A stretch of 64,000 bases of DNA from Desulfosporosinus sp. (GCA_003513495.1 DOPM01000057.1:186001-250000); one strand, 5' to 3'; positions 8,831-18,348 are shown, counted from the stretch's first letter. Numbers and translations: made by a program. The notes: a model not told the origin generated them from the letters alone.

Positions 8831-10567
8831 TTAGAGAATACTAACCGACCCTTCATACATCAAACCCGTTAAAGCATCGACTGTCAAGGACTGTCCATCA
8901 GTAACCTTGGAAAAGGCGTCTATAGCCCCGACAATTGTTGGGATGCCGAATTGTAAAGCTACTATGGCCGCATGAGATGTCAACCCGCCTTCTTCAACAA
9001 CTAACGCTCCTGCCCGAGCAATTAAGGGTACGAAGCTAGCATCCGTAGACTCTGTGATTAAAATTTCCCCATCCTTGAAATCCTCACTATTTGGAATTTG
9101 AACTCTGCGGGCAAAGCCAGAATAGGACTTACGTCCGATGCCGGTACCTTTAGCCAAAATATTTCCCATGACTTGAACTTTAATCATGTTTGTCGTACCA
9201 ACCTTACCAATTGGAACCCCCGCTGTAATGACCACTACATCACCAGACTGAATATAATTATCATTTAATGACGTATTAACAGCAACCGAAACCATTTCAT
9301 CCGTTCCTGAACTTTTAGGGACGACTAATGGTTGGACACCCCATTGCAGCGCTAATTTTCTAGCTGTTGCTGCAAAGGGAGTTGCTGCAACGATTAAGGC
9401 AATAGGGCGATACTTGGAGATCATCCGAGCAGTCAAGCCCGAATGTGTGGGCGTAAGAATGGCAGCTGCATGAAGGTCCTTTGCAATTGTAAAGCTTGCA
9501 AAACAAATCGCCTCAGCAACATTGATTTGAGGATGTCGAGAAGCTTGATTGTCCAGACAGGTTATTTCTGTACGCTTAGATATTCTATCCATCATACGAA
9601 CAGCTTCAATGGGATATAAACCCGCTGCTGTTTCGCCAGATAACATAATCGCATCCGTACCATCTAGAATTGCATTGGCAACATCACTGGCCTCTGCACG
9701 TGTAGGCCTGGGTTGTCGAATCATGGAGTCTAGCATCTGTGTTGCCACAATCACAGGTTTACCTAATAAATTACACTTACGAATCATTTCCTTCTGTCTA
9801 ATAGGAACTTCTTCAACCGGAATTTCTACCCCTAGGTCACCCCGGGCTACCATGAGACCGTCAGCGACTTCAAGAATAGCGTCTAGATTATCCAGGCCTT
9901 CTCGGCTTTCGATCTTAGCGATTATATGAACATCCGCTCCCATTTCCTCTACAACCCTACGCACGTCCAAGACATTTAAGGCCTTGCGGGTAAACGAAGC
10001 GGCAATAAAATCAATTCCCTGGGAAATGCCAAAGCGAATATCTTCGATATCCCTTTCAGTAACAGCAGGCAGGTCGATAAGCGCACTTGGAATATTAACT
10101 CCCTTTTGGGATTTAAGCACTCCGCCATTACGAACAACCGTATGAATTATTTCAGTATCTACAGCGACTACTTCTAATTCAATTTGACCATCATCAATGA
10201 GAATATGACTGCCTGGGTTAACCTTTCGCCACAAATCAGTATAGGTAATTCCAACTCGTCGTTGATCGCCAAGGATACTAAGGTCTATATCCAGATCAAA
10301 GTTTGAACCATTTTCAAGAGTAACTCCCGTTTCAGGGACCTTTCCAGTGCGTATTTCTGGTCCCTTGGTATCGAGAAGAATCCCTAGATGTTTTCCTGCT
10401 TTAGCAGCTTCTTCTTTTAGAATTGCTATTCTTCGGCCATGTTCTTCGTGGGTTCCGTGGGAAAAATTGAGTCGTGCAACATCCATTCCTGCAGCTAGAA
10501 GAGCTTGAACCTTTTCCTTGGACTCACTTGCCGGACCAATTGTACAGACAATTTTTGTCCTCCTCAT
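8831..10567 (-). CDS. pyk: Pyruvate kinase with C-terminal phosphohistidine domain
   Basis: At 578 aa it is about 105 aa longer than the classic enzyme. Residues 1-470 are pyruvate kinase: TKIVCTIGPAS, ARLNFSHGTHEEH, the metal/substrate region VARGDLGVEIP and SGETAAGLYPIEAVRMM. The extra C-terminus (about 480-578) contains GGLTSHAAIVALQFGIPTIVG, the swivelling phosphohistidine domain of PEP synthase and PPDK type, as in Bacillus and Geobacillus Pyk. It makes pyruvate and ATP from phosphoenolpyruvate in the cytoplasm. It begins 20 nt after gap and ends in a terminator, so it is the second gene of a gap-pyk transcript. Confidence 0.97.
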   Translation of the reverse strand: MRRTKIVCTIGPASESKEKVQALLAAGMDVARLNFSHGTHEEHGRRIAILKEEAAKAGKHLGILLDTKGPEIRTGKVPETGVTLENGSNFDLDIDLSILGDQRRVGITYTDLWRKVNPGSHILIDDGQIELEVVAVDTEIIHTVVRNGGVLKSQKGVNIPSALIDLPAVTERDIEDIRFGISQGIDFIAASFTRKALNVLDVRRVVEEMGADVHIIAKIESREGLDNLDAILEVADGLMVARGDLGVEIPVEEVPIRQKEMIRKCNLLGKPVIVATQMLDSMIRQPRPTRAEASDVANAILDGTDAIMLSGETAAGLYPIEAVRMMDRISKRTEITCLDNQASRHPQINVAEAICFASFTIAKDLHAAAILTPTHSGLTARMISKYRPIALIVAATPFAATARKLALQWGVQPLVVPKSSGTDEMVSVAVNTSLNDNYIQSGDVVVITAGVPIGKVGTTNMIKVQVMGNILAKGTGIGRKSYSGFARRVQIPNSEDFKDGEILITESTDASFVPLIARAGALVVEEGGLTSHAAIVALQFGIPTIVGAIDAFSKVTDGQSLTVDALTGLMYEGSVSIL

Positions 10568-10587
10568 GGGTACCCCCTCCTTCTTAA

Positions 10588-11595
10588 CTACAGACCTTTC
10601 GTTGCAATAAGCTTTACTAAATCAATAACTCGGCAAGAATAACCCCATTCGTTATCATACCAAACCAATACTTTGACCATACGATCACCAAGCATCATAG
10701 TAGACAAACCATCTACTATTGAGCTAGCAGGATTACCATTATAATCCAGGGAAACAAGGGGTAATTCCGTGTATTCCAGGTATCCTTTCATGCTGCCATT
10801 TGCTGCCTGGCGAAAAGCGTTATTCACCTCTTCTTTAGTGGCAGGTCTTGTTAAATTAGCCACAAAATCAACTAAGGATACATTCGGAGTAGGAACTCGT
10901 ACAGCTAGTCCAGTCATTTTTCCTTCCAATTCTGGTATAACAAGGGTAACTGCTTTAGCTGCACCCGTCGTTGTTGGAATCATTGATTGATAGGCAGCCC
11001 TTGATCTTCGCCAGTCTTTATGTTTTACGTCAACCGTGCGTTGGTCATTGGTCACTGAATGAATGGTTGTCATCATCCCTTGTTCAATCCCAAAAGAATC
11101 CACTAGCACTTTAGCAACAGGTGCCAGGCAATTGGTAGTACAAGAAGCATTGGAAATTACGTGGTGATTAAGGGGATCATATAGATCGTCATTAACTCCC
11201 ATTACAATGGTGATATCTTCTTCTTTGGCTGGAGCAGTGATAACAACTTTTTTAGCTCCTGCGGTAATATGTTTTGCTGCCTCATCACGTTTCTTAAATT
11301 TACCTGTGCACTCGATCACTATGTCTACTCCGAGTTTATTCCAAGGCAGATTTAGAGGGTTTCTATCAGCCACAATTTCAATACGTTTTCCATCAATAAC
11401 CAAGGCCTGACCGTCAACTTCCACTGTATTGGGAAGGGTTCCGTGCACCGAATCGTACTTGAGCAAATGAGCTAACTGATCGGGACTTCCCATATCGTTA
11501 ATAGCCACCACTTCGAATGGGAGTGATTGATTGAGGGCGGAACGCAGTGTAAGTCGACCAATTCTACCGAAACCTGTAATTGCAACGCGGATCAT
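10588..11595 (-). CDS. gap: Type I glyceraldehyde-3-phosphate dehydrogenase
   Basis: The 335-aa protein has the N-terminal Rossmann motif ITGFGRIGRL and the catalytic segment SNASCTTNCLAPV with the active-site Cys. The phosphate-binding region TGAAKAVTLV and the C-terminal VLVWYDNEWGYS follow. It oxidises glyceraldehyde-3-phosphate to 1,3-bisphosphoglycerate with NAD(P). The ATG at 11595 has an AGAGGAGGT ribosome binding site. It is followed by pyk, not by the usual pgk-tpi genes. A promoter overlapped by a perfect 10-bp palindrome lies just upstream. Confidence 0.97.
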   Translation of the reverse strand: MIRVAITGFGRIGRLTLRSALNQSLPFEVVAINDMGSPDQLAHLLKYDSVHGTLPNTVEVDGQALVIDGKRIEIVADRNPLNLPWNKLGVDIVIECTGKFKKRDEAAKHITAGAKKVVITAPAKEEDITIVMGVNDDLYDPLNHHVISNASCTTNCLAPVAKVLVDSFGIEQGMMTTIHSVTNDQRTVDVKHKDWRRSRAAYQSMIPTTTGAAKAVTLVIPELEGKMTGLAVRVPTPNVSLVDFVANLTRPATKEEVNNAFRQAANGSMKGYLEYTELPLVSLDYNGNPASSIVDGLSTMMLGDRMVKVLVWYDNEWGYSCRVIDLVKLIATKGL

Positions 11596-11620
11596 GGTTT
11601 ACCTCCTCTAATAAAACCTA

Positions 11621-11648
11621 TTTATACTAAAACAAAGTTTGTATACAA
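11621..11648 (-). promoter_or_regulatory. gap promoter overlapped by the palindrome TTGTATACAA
   Basis: On the minus strand TTGTAT (11643-11648), a 16-nt spacer and TATAAA (11621-11626) make a sigma-A-like promoter, 26 nt or more ahead of the gap ATG. The -35 hexamer is part of a perfect palindrome TTGTATACAA (11639-11648), the shape of a GntR-family operator. Binding there would block RNA polymerase. The regulator is unknown. Confidence 0.45.
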
Positions 11649-11773
11649 CATACATATAATTCTGTGCAGATAGACAAATTCCTGCTTTCAATACTTGTAT
11701 CGCAGTAAATCAGATAGTTTGGGAGAGTATCACTCAAAAGTTCAGACTGCGCAAGCGCACAGCCTGATCCCAT

Positions 11774-11844
11774 TTTCTGAAAATGGCACTACAAGGTAAA
11801 AAAGGAACAAACGTTACCTTACCTAGCAAGTCGTAGCTTGCTAG
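11774..11844. other. Cluster of small hairpins after nspC
   Basis: The 11649-11849 spacer contains CCATTTTC/GAAAATGG (11773-11789), a GCGCAAGCGC hairpin near 11750-11760, AAGGTAA/TTACCTT (11795-11821) and CTAGCAAG/CTTGCTAG (11823-11844). The last lies right behind the nspC stop, but no clear T-tract follows it, so assignment as a terminator is uncertain. Confidence 0.4.
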
Positions 11845-11849
11845 AACCC

Positions 11850-12986
11850 TTAGGAAAGACGGGTCTTGAAATCTTCATAACCAAATTGTTTAACGACTTT
11901 AATGCCTTCTTTTTGGTTGAAACGGGCGATGGAAGGGAGATTAACCCCATTAAAGGTATTGTTCTTCACCATAGTATAGTGGGCCATGTCGCAGAAGACA
12001 AGCCTATCCCCTGGCTTTAAAGGTTGTTTGAAGGAGTAGTCGCCAATGATATCTCCGGCTAGACATGTAAGCCCGCCTAGTCTATAGGTATATGAATATT
12101 CATCGGGCCCTCCAGCATCTATTATATTCGGTCTGTAGGGCATTTCAAGTACATCTGGCATGTGACATGCAGCCGAAGTATCTAAAATGGCAATTTTCAT
12201 ATCATTATCAACTATATCCAGAACCCTAGCAACTAGATAACCGGTATTCAAAGCCACTGCCTCACCTGGTTCCAGGTATACATGGACTCCATATTTATCC
12301 TGAAAGAACTTTATGGAACGAACCAAGGTTTCAATATCATAATCGGGTCTGGTAATATGATGACCTCCACCTAAGTTGAGCCATTTCATTCTCTTAATAA
12401 AATGACCAAATTTTTGATCCACCACTTTAATCGTTCGTTCAAGAGTATCCGAATTTTGCTCACACATGGTATGAAAATGAAGTCCTTCGATACCTTCAAG
12501 CTCTTCAGGCCTAAAATTATCTAGAGTGACTCCGAGTCTGGAATACTGATAGCAAGGATCATAAATGGGCGTCGTTATCTCCGAATATTCCGGATTAATA
12601 CGAACACCACAGCTTATTTTTTTTGAAGAGTTTTTCACCTTGTCTTTAAAGCGGTTCCATTGGTCAAAGGAATTAAAGGTAACATGATCACAATGTCTAA
12701 GGATTTGATCAAATTCCTCTTCAATATAGGCGGGAGCATAAATATGAACTTCTTTTCCCATTTCTTCATTACCCAGCTTAGCTTCGAATAAGGAACTAGC
12801 GGTTATCCCTTTCAGGTACTGACCTACAAGAGGAAATACGGAATACATTGAAAATCCTTTTAAGGCAAGGAGAATGCTGCATCCCGTACGCTGTTGTACG
12901 GAATGCAGTATTTCAAGATTTCTTGAAAGTAGTCTTTCATCTACAATATAACAGGGTGAAGGCAGGGCACTGATATCAATGTCCAA
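11850..12986 (-). CDS. nspC: Carboxynorspermidine/carboxyspermidine decarboxylase
   Basis: This is an alanine-racemase-fold PLP decarboxylase. LPSPCYIVDE opens the barrel, LLALKGFSMYSVFP holds the PLP lysine, LNLGGGHHITRPDYD the phosphate-binding glycines, LEPGEAVAL the Arg/PLP contact region and FCDMAHYTMVKNNTFNG the C-terminal active-site segment. It decarboxylates carboxy(nor)spermidine to (nor)spermidine. The frame is open up to a GTG at 13043, overlapping the upstream gene. I prefer the TTG at 12986 (378 aa), which has GAGGTG 6 nt before it and starts 10 nt after the upstream stop. Confidence in the start is moderate; confidence in the product is high because of the synthase neighbour. 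Confidence 0.93.
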   Translation of the reverse strand: MDIDISALPSPCYIVDERLLSRNLEILHSVQQRTGCSILLALKGFSMYSVFPLVGQYLKGITASSLFEAKLGNEEMGKEVHIYAPAYIEEEFDQILRHCDHVTFNSFDQWNRFKDKVKNSSKKISCGVRINPEYSEITTPIYDPCYQYSRLGVTLDNFRPEELEGIEGLHFHTMCEQNSDTLERTIKVVDQKFGHFIKRMKWLNLGGGHHITRPDYDIETLVRSIKFFQDKYGVHVYLEPGEAVALNTGYLVARVLDIVDNDMKIAILDTSAACHMPDVLEMPYRPNIIDAGGPDEYSYTYRLGGLTCLAGDIIGDYSFKQPLKPGDRLVFCDMAHYTMVKNNTFNGVNLPSIARFNQKEGIKVVKQFGYEDFKTRLS

Positions 12987-12996
12987 TTTATGCACC

Positions 12997-14196
12997 TCAA
13001 TCAAGGAGAGTTGGCGAGAAACTTTCTTGCCACGGGAGACCACATTTATTTAAAGCTTCCATGAATGGATCAGGGTCAAACTCTTCAACATTGAATACGC
13101 CAGGTTTTTTCCAAATACCTTTAAGCATCAACATAGCCCCGATCATCGCCGGAACTCCTGTTGTATAGGATATAGCCTGGGATCCAACCTCAGCATAACA
13201 CTCTTGATGATCACACACGTTGTAAACATAATAGGTTTTAGGTTTTCCATCTTTGATTCCTTGTATTATGCAACCAATATTCGTTTTTCCTTTAGTTCTA
13301 GGACCCAGGGAAGCTGGATCTGGAAGTACAGCCTTCAAAAATTGCAGCGGAATAATCTGTTGCCCTTCAAATTCAATAGGCTCAATCGAAGTCATTCCGA
13401 CATTTTCAAGAACACGTAAATGATTAAGATAATTATCCGAGAAGGTCATCCAGAATCTGATCCGCTTAACTCCCTTGATATTAACAGCTAAGGATTCTAA
13501 TTCCTCATGGTACATAAGATAAATGCTTTTAGGGCCTATCTCTGGAAGGTCATAAACCGCTTTCATGGAAAGGGGATCCGTCTCCACCCAGGAACCATTT
13601 TCATAGTATCTACCGTTTGCAGTAATTTCACGAATATTAATTTCAGGATTAAAATTAGTAGCGAAGGGATATCCATGATCACCCGCATTAGCATCGACAA
13701 TATCTATGGTATGGATTTCATCAAAATAGTGTTTCTGGGCATAGGCACAAAAGACACCCGTAACTCCTGGATCAAAACCGCTTCCTAACAAAGCAGTTAT
13801 TCCTGCCTGAGCAAATTTCTCACGATAAGCCCACTGCCATTTGTATTCAAACTTAGCAACATCCGGTGGTTCATAATTCGCAGTATCTAAGTAATCAACC
13901 CCAGTTGCTAAACAGGCATCCATAATCGTCAAATCCTGATAAGGGAGGGCAAGGTTTATAACAATGTTGGGCTTAAAGCTTTTAATCAAGTCAATAACCA
14001 TATCCGTATTATCAGCATCAAGCTGAGCCGTATGAATTATTGTGCGGCTTCCTGCCAATTGGTTTTTAATGGCTTCACATTTTTCGACAGTTCTACTGGC
14101 AATACAAATCTCTTCAAATACATCTGGATTCTGGCAACATTTATGAATAGCAACACTGGCCACTCCACCAGCACCGATAATCAAAGCTTTTCCCAT
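12997..14196 (-). CDS. Carboxynorspermidine synthase (saccharopine dehydrogenase family)
   Basis: The 399-aa protein has an N-terminal Rossmann fold (ALIIGAGGVASVAIHKC) and the saccharopine-dehydrogenase-like core with TALLGSGFDPGVTGVF. It is the Lys1-like enzyme that condenses aspartate semialdehyde with putrescine or diaminopropane and reduces the imine with NADPH. The product is the substrate of the decarboxylase encoded immediately downstream. This is the alternative, S-adenosylmethionine-free route to spermidine-type polyamines. The ATG at 14196 has a TAGGAGGGTG ribosome binding site and a good promoter 35 nt farther up. Which diamine is used cannot be told from sequence. Confidence 0.92.
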   Translation of the reverse strand: MGKALIIGAGGVASVAIHKCCQNPDVFEEICIASRTVEKCEAIKNQLAGSRTIIHTAQLDADNTDMVIDLIKSFKPNIVINLALPYQDLTIMDACLATGVDYLDTANYEPPDVAKFEYKWQWAYREKFAQAGITALLGSGFDPGVTGVFCAYAQKHYFDEIHTIDIVDANAGDHGYPFATNFNPEINIREITANGRYYENGSWVETDPLSMKAVYDLPEIGPKSIYLMYHEELESLAVNIKGVKRIRFWMTFSDNYLNHLRVLENVGMTSIEPIEFEGQQIIPLQFLKAVLPDPASLGPRTKGKTNIGCIIQGIKDGKPKTYYVYNVCDHQECYAEVGSQAISYTTGVPAMIGAMLMLKGIWKKPGVFNVEEFDPDPFMEALNKCGLPWQESFSPTLLD

Positions 14197-14230
14197 TTAG
14201 CACCCTCCTATCACTTTAACAACACTGCAA

Positions 14231-14259
14231 ATTATACCTAAACCACTCTAAATAATCAA
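14231..14259 (-). promoter_or_regulatory. Sigma-A-type promoter of the polyamine operon
   Basis: The minus strand carries TTGATT (14254-14259), a 17-nt spacer and TATAAT (14231-14236), 35 nt before the carboxynorspermidine synthase ATG. Confidence 0.7.
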
Positions 14260-14345
14260 TTAAAACCCATAAAATGAGCCATAACTTTTTTTTACTACAC
14301 AAATTCTTGAATTCTTGCTGACTATTAGCTTTTCCTGACCCTTGC

Positions 14346-14364
14346 AAAGATAATCATTATCTTT
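14346..14364. promoter_or_regulatory. Fur-box-like palindrome over the pnkp stop codon
   Basis: AAAGATAATCATTATCTTT is a perfect palindrome whose centre GATAAT-C-ATTATC equals the classic 6-1-6 Fur box. It overlaps the pnkp stop and lies about 90 nt upstream of the -35 box of the polyamine operon. As a hairpin it lacks a T-tract, so an operator is at least as likely as a terminator. Confidence 0.35.
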
Positions 14365-16969
14365 ATAACCTCGGGTCGACTGGCTCAGCCTCTAAGGCCA
14401 AGGTTGCTAGGACACATTCGTGGACTCTTGCAACTGATTCTTTCTTAACAAAACGCTTAACCCCTTCTAGTCCTAAGGCAAATTCCATTAAGGCATGACG
14501 TTGCTTTCGATTAACATTACGTCTTTTTAAACGAGCTAAATTCTCAGGCTGTAAGTAATCAATTCCATAAATAATATGAAGGTATTTTCTCCCTCGGACC
14601 TTGATTGCCGGTTGAACCAAACGACCTTTTTCATTTCTAGCAATATAGGTTTCTGGCTTAACGACAAATCCTTCATGGCCGTCTTCCGTAATTTCCTCCC
14701 ACCAACGAATTGCCTCATCTTCAGACACTTCATCCGTAACCACTCTAAATTCCGTTTCCATGAATAGATGAGATACTGCAGCTAGGTCCCTGTTCTGTTC
14801 CATATGCCAAAGATGGGGTTGGTCAAAATACGTTCGATTACTATCTGCTAGAACGTGAAACGGAGCAATCTTAATCCCGTTAATTCCATGGGTGTCCCAA
14901 CAGTAGGTTTGAAAGACGTCCCGAAAAACCTCCGCACGTTTCAATTTAACTTTGAACTCCTCAATCCACGAACTAACGTCCCAGCCATTTTGGTAGGCCA
15001 GCTCTAGTTTCTCTAGAATTTTTTGCCGATCCATTAAGGTCACTTCCGAAACATGAGCATACTGTGCACTGATTAATTCTTTGGCCTTTAAGTTCCAGGG
15101 TAAAATCTCTGCATCAAGTAAAACAAAGTCTGTCTTGTGCTTAGTAAAATAGTCGGCCTTCCTTAAATCAGTATTCAGTTGCTCTAAAATCGTTTGGGTC
15201 ATGGCTTGATTAAAGAATGGTCTACCCGTCCTTGTATAGACAATCCCTAAAGTTGAAGTTCCGACATAGTTTTTAGAAGACTCAACATCGTTGAACAGGA
15301 GGAGGATTGCTCTACTGCCCATGTGTTTTTTCTCTACTACCATAGTCCTTATGCCTTGTTTTCGATAATAGTCAAACGCTTCTTTCGGATGTTCAAGATA
15401 ATCCTTAAGAGGAGAAGGATCCGTCGTAGGGCTCATTGTCGGAGGAATATAAACGAGTGCTTCTATAGGGATAGTATAATGGGAGACTTCTTCTATCGAA
15501 GATTTAACATACTCCTCTTTGATCCTTATTTCTCCATAATCTTCCGTATTGACGGAATATCCGTTGATAAAACCATGGATATTCGGAGGATCAAACCGTT
15601 TGCTCTTCCATTTTTGTATAGAGCTCTCTGGATCTTCTGCATAGTCCTTTTGCGCACCAACTGAAACAAACTTTTTTTGAGGATAGCAATAAGCGGTTAA
15701 ACTGCCGCCAAAGACAACCCCTTGGTCGATATTGATTGTGTTATTAACAACCAGAGGCTGAGGCTTTGGATCATGCCCCCAGACAATAATCTCTCCGGAT
15801 TGATGTTGAATAAACCAATCCTTACGAACTGGCCTTCCAGTCTCATCCATCCCATCTGTATCTCCATAACGGCAAAAATCACTAATCCGTTTAGATTGTT
15901 TTCCAATATACCGATCCCTAATTCCAGCATGGGTTGCAACAATCCCCTCAACCCCATTTTTACTAAATACGAGATTTGATGGCGCGTCGAGAAGAAAATT
16001 TTTAACTTGCTCTTTAAAGCGATCAGAAGCTTCTTTCCCTTGTTCTTGCTCGTAATGCAAAAATTCCGCTGCAACGTTTTCATCTCCATGAGTCAGGTTT
16101 ACGTTACGACCGGAAAGCCAACGAGCAATCTTCCAACCGTGATTACTATCCACCATATAAGCGAGGCTCTTCTCTACGTGTTTCATGAAAAAGTTCAAAC
16201 AATCAAGGCTCTTTGGGCCTCGTCCTAAAATATCTCCGACAGATACAAGTTTACGGCCTTCAGGATGAAGGTAAAGACCCTCTTCATTTTGCCGATATCC
16301 TAGTTTTTTAAGGAGTTCCAAAAACTCATCATAGCAACCATGAAGATCCCCAATAAAATCAAGCCCTGCGCCAACCTCTTTTACCAAGGGATTGGGAATT
16401 CGTACAAAGCTGCTCTGTTCAAGCTGGACTTCATTTAAAGTATATATAGCAGAGTAGCCCTCCGTTTTTAGGGAACCAAGATTATTCTTAAAGGTTCGAA
16501 CCTGCTGCTTGATTGGATTACGACCCCTTGGGAGTTCTCGCTTCGCATCTCTTTCTAAAAGTATCTTTTCCGGTATATCTAATATAATGGCTATTACAGA
16601 TAGATGGTTTTTAACTGCAAAATTGACAGCTTTTTGACGGTCTTCAGGCCAAAGGTGGGTCGCATCGACCACGGTAAGTTTATTTAAAACACCTCGAATA
16701 TTAATGAGCTCACTCATGGCGTCAAAGGCACTTTGAGAAATCTGACGATACTTTGCAGCGAGTACTTCTAATTCACCCTTAGAGTGTTTACCAAAATCAA
16801 TGAATTCAGTATCGGAAACTAGAACTCGGAATTGATCCGAGCTTACGATTTCAGATTTTAATAATACTCCTTGCTCTACAAGGTTATTAAGGAGTGTTGT
16901 TTTCCCACTGTTCGAAGGTCCTACTAACAGAACGATTCCTGCGTGGGGAATAGCAATTGGTTGAGTCAT
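14363..16969 (-). CDS. pnkp: Polynucleotide kinase-phosphatase-ligase (bacterial Pnkp)
   Basis: The 868-aa protein has the three-domain layout and length of Clostridium thermocellum Pnkp. The 5' kinase starts with P-loop GPSNSGKTT (17-25). A calcineurin-like 2',3'-phosphatase follows with GDLHGCYDE (D208, H210), GDILGRGP, NHGW and THAG. The C-terminal RNA ligase has the adenylation lysine in KKHMGS (K548). These enzymes heal 5'-OH and 2',3'-cyclic-phosphate RNA ends and seal them together with Hen1, repairing ribotoxin-cleaved tRNA. It overlaps hen1 by 4 nt, so translation is coupled. The start is ATG at 16969. All key motifs are intact. Confidence 0.95.
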   Translation of the reverse strand: MTQPIAIPHAGIVLLVGPSNSGKTTLLNNLVEQGVLLKSEIVSSDQFRVLVSDTEFIDFGKHSKGELEVLAAKYRQISQSAFDAMSELINIRGVLNKLTVVDATHLWPEDRQKAVNFAVKNHLSVIAIILDIPEKILLERDAKRELPRGRNPIKQQVRTFKNNLGSLKTEGYSAIYTLNEVQLEQSSFVRIPNPLVKEVGAGLDFIGDLHGCYDEFLELLKKLGYRQNEEGLYLHPEGRKLVSVGDILGRGPKSLDCLNFFMKHVEKSLAYMVDSNHGWKIARWLSGRNVNLTHGDENVAAEFLHYEQEQGKEASDRFKEQVKNFLLDAPSNLVFSKNGVEGIVATHAGIRDRYIGKQSKRISDFCRYGDTDGMDETGRPVRKDWFIQHQSGEIIVWGHDPKPQPLVVNNTINIDQGVVFGGSLTAYCYPQKKFVSVGAQKDYAEDPESSIQKWKSKRFDPPNIHGFINGYSVNTEDYGEIRIKEEYVKSSIEEVSHYTIPIEALVYIPPTMSPTTDPSPLKDYLEHPKEAFDYYRKQGIRTMVVEKKHMGSRAILLLFNDVESSKNYVGTSTLGIVYTRTGRPFFNQAMTQTILEQLNTDLRKADYFTKHKTDFVLLDAEILPWNLKAKELISAQYAHVSEVTLMDRQKILEKLELAYQNGWDVSSWIEEFKVKLKRAEVFRDVFQTYCWDTHGINGIKIAPFHVLADSNRTYFDQPHLWHMEQNRDLAAVSHLFMETEFRVVTDEVSEDEAIRWWEEITEDGHEGFVVKPETYIARNEKGRLVQPAIKVRGRKYLHIIYGIDYLQPENLARLKRRNVNRKQRHALMEFALGLEGVKRFVKKESVARVHECVLATLALEAEPVDPRL

Positions 16970-18348
16970 TTTTCGCTCCCCACCTGTCTCGTAAAAATAG
17001 CAATCTGAGAGGGTTGACCAAACCCCTCGACTTCCTGCCCAATACCATCGATCTTAACACCATAAGAATATTGGTCAGCCCAAGAGTTACACCTTGCTAT
17101 AAATTCTGCCCGAGTCCATTCAAATCGATGATCTTTGTGGCGCATCTCTTCTTCCATTTCGTAAACTTGGTTATATTCAACATTGGGAGTCGTTATAATG
17201 AGGGTCTTGGGTTGATAGCTACCAAAAATTGTGTCCATGACCCGGGGTAGCCTATGTTCGTCAATGTGTTCTATTACCTCACCTAGAATCATGACATCCT
17301 TATTTCGCACCCGCTCATCGTAATAATAGAAGGAACCCCAGATCGGGGTGGGAGAAATAAAGCCTTCCTGTAGACTGGCCTGAGCAAAACGCTTCATCGC
17401 TCTGAGGAGTAACCGTTCTGTCGGCTCCACCGCTAGAATTTCTTGAACCTGGGGAATTAAGCCTAAACGCACGGACAGTTTTCCTTCTCCGGAACCAAAA
17501 TCCACAATGGTTTCTTTCGAAGGTAACGTCTCAATAATCTTTACTATAGTTTGGTAGCGAAGTTCGTTAAGATTAATTGCAGGCTCCCTATTGTCTAAAG
17601 GATCTGAAGGAAAACTCTCAGGTATCTTAGTCATTAATTCGGGAGGGACCTTATCTATAAGTTCCCTGAACCGCAGGGACCGTTTAATAATCACTTCGTT
17701 GAAGGGATGATTTGCCAACCAACCTTCTCCATAACGTTGAAGTTTTTCTATTTCCCGTTCATCCATAAAGTAATGTTTATAATCGTCTAGCACCGGTATC
17801 AGAACATATAAGTAGTTTAAGGTGTTTTGAAGGGTGACCCTGCCTTGAAGATGGAGAAACCGCGCCGAGCTTTTATCTTTCAATTTAAATAAATAGTCAA
17901 CATCTCCCCGTTCAATTTTAACCTGAAAACCTAAAGGTTCGAAAAGGCCTGTCACTACTGAATCCGATAAATCTGTAGCAACTGGCCCAAAACTCACATT
18001 TAACTGAAAAGCATGAGTTACCCAAGGGAGATACTCCTCTATAGTCCGTCCATTTATAGCTGTTGCTAAAGCCGAACGGGCATAGGAACAAAATATACTG
18101 CTCACCACAAATTCTCGATCGTTGATATATTGCGTGATCTTGAAAGTATCCGGACTGTTTTTGACCAGTTCAACTGGGTCAGGAGTCACAAACAGGATCA
18201 CTTCAACTTCCGTTTCCGTAAATACCGTATAGGTTAAACGAACACGATATCCTTTTTCAGTCCGATCATATAAATTCTGGGGGTTTTTTGCTAGGAGAAA
18301 GGATAAGGCTCTAGCCCCTTCCCCCACTGCCTTGATTGCTAACTGCAC
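16966..18348 (-). CDS. hen1: 3'-terminal RNA ribose 2'-O-methyltransferase Hen1 (bacterial)
   Basis: The 460-aa protein has the bacterial Hen1 N-terminal region (about 1-245), which binds and activates the Pnkp ligase. A SAM-dependent methyltransferase follows, with IVDFGSGEGKLSVRL as the SAM loop. The Mn2+-binding motif is E357-x2-E360-H361-x3-H365 in GEVIEHIDEHR. It methylates the 2'-OH at the break so that the repaired RNA resists a second cut. The GTG at 18348 follows AAGGAG by 8 nt. It is the first gene of the two-gene cassette; upstream is a divergent LysM gene. No ribotoxin or RNA target was seen nearby. Confidence 0.94.
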   Translation of the reverse strand: MQLAIKAVGEGARALSFLLAKNPQNLYDRTEKGYRVRLTYTVFTETEVEVILFVTPDPVELVKNSPDTFKITQYINDREFVVSSIFCSYARSALATAINGRTIEEYLPWVTHAFQLNVSFGPVATDLSDSVVTGLFEPLGFQVKIERGDVDYLFKLKDKSSARFLHLQGRVTLQNTLNYLYVLIPVLDDYKHYFMDEREIEKLQRYGEGWLANHPFNEVIIKRSLRFRELIDKVPPELMTKIPESFPSDPLDNREPAINLNELRYQTIVKIIETLPSKETIVDFGSGEGKLSVRLGLIPQVQEILAVEPTERLLLRAMKRFAQASLQEGFISPTPIWGSFYYYDERVRNKDVMILGEVIEHIDEHRLPRVMDTIFGSYQPKTLIITTPNVEYNQVYEMEEEMRHKDHRFEWTRAEFIARCNSWADQYSYGVKIDGIGQEVEGFGQPSQIAIFTRQVGSEK

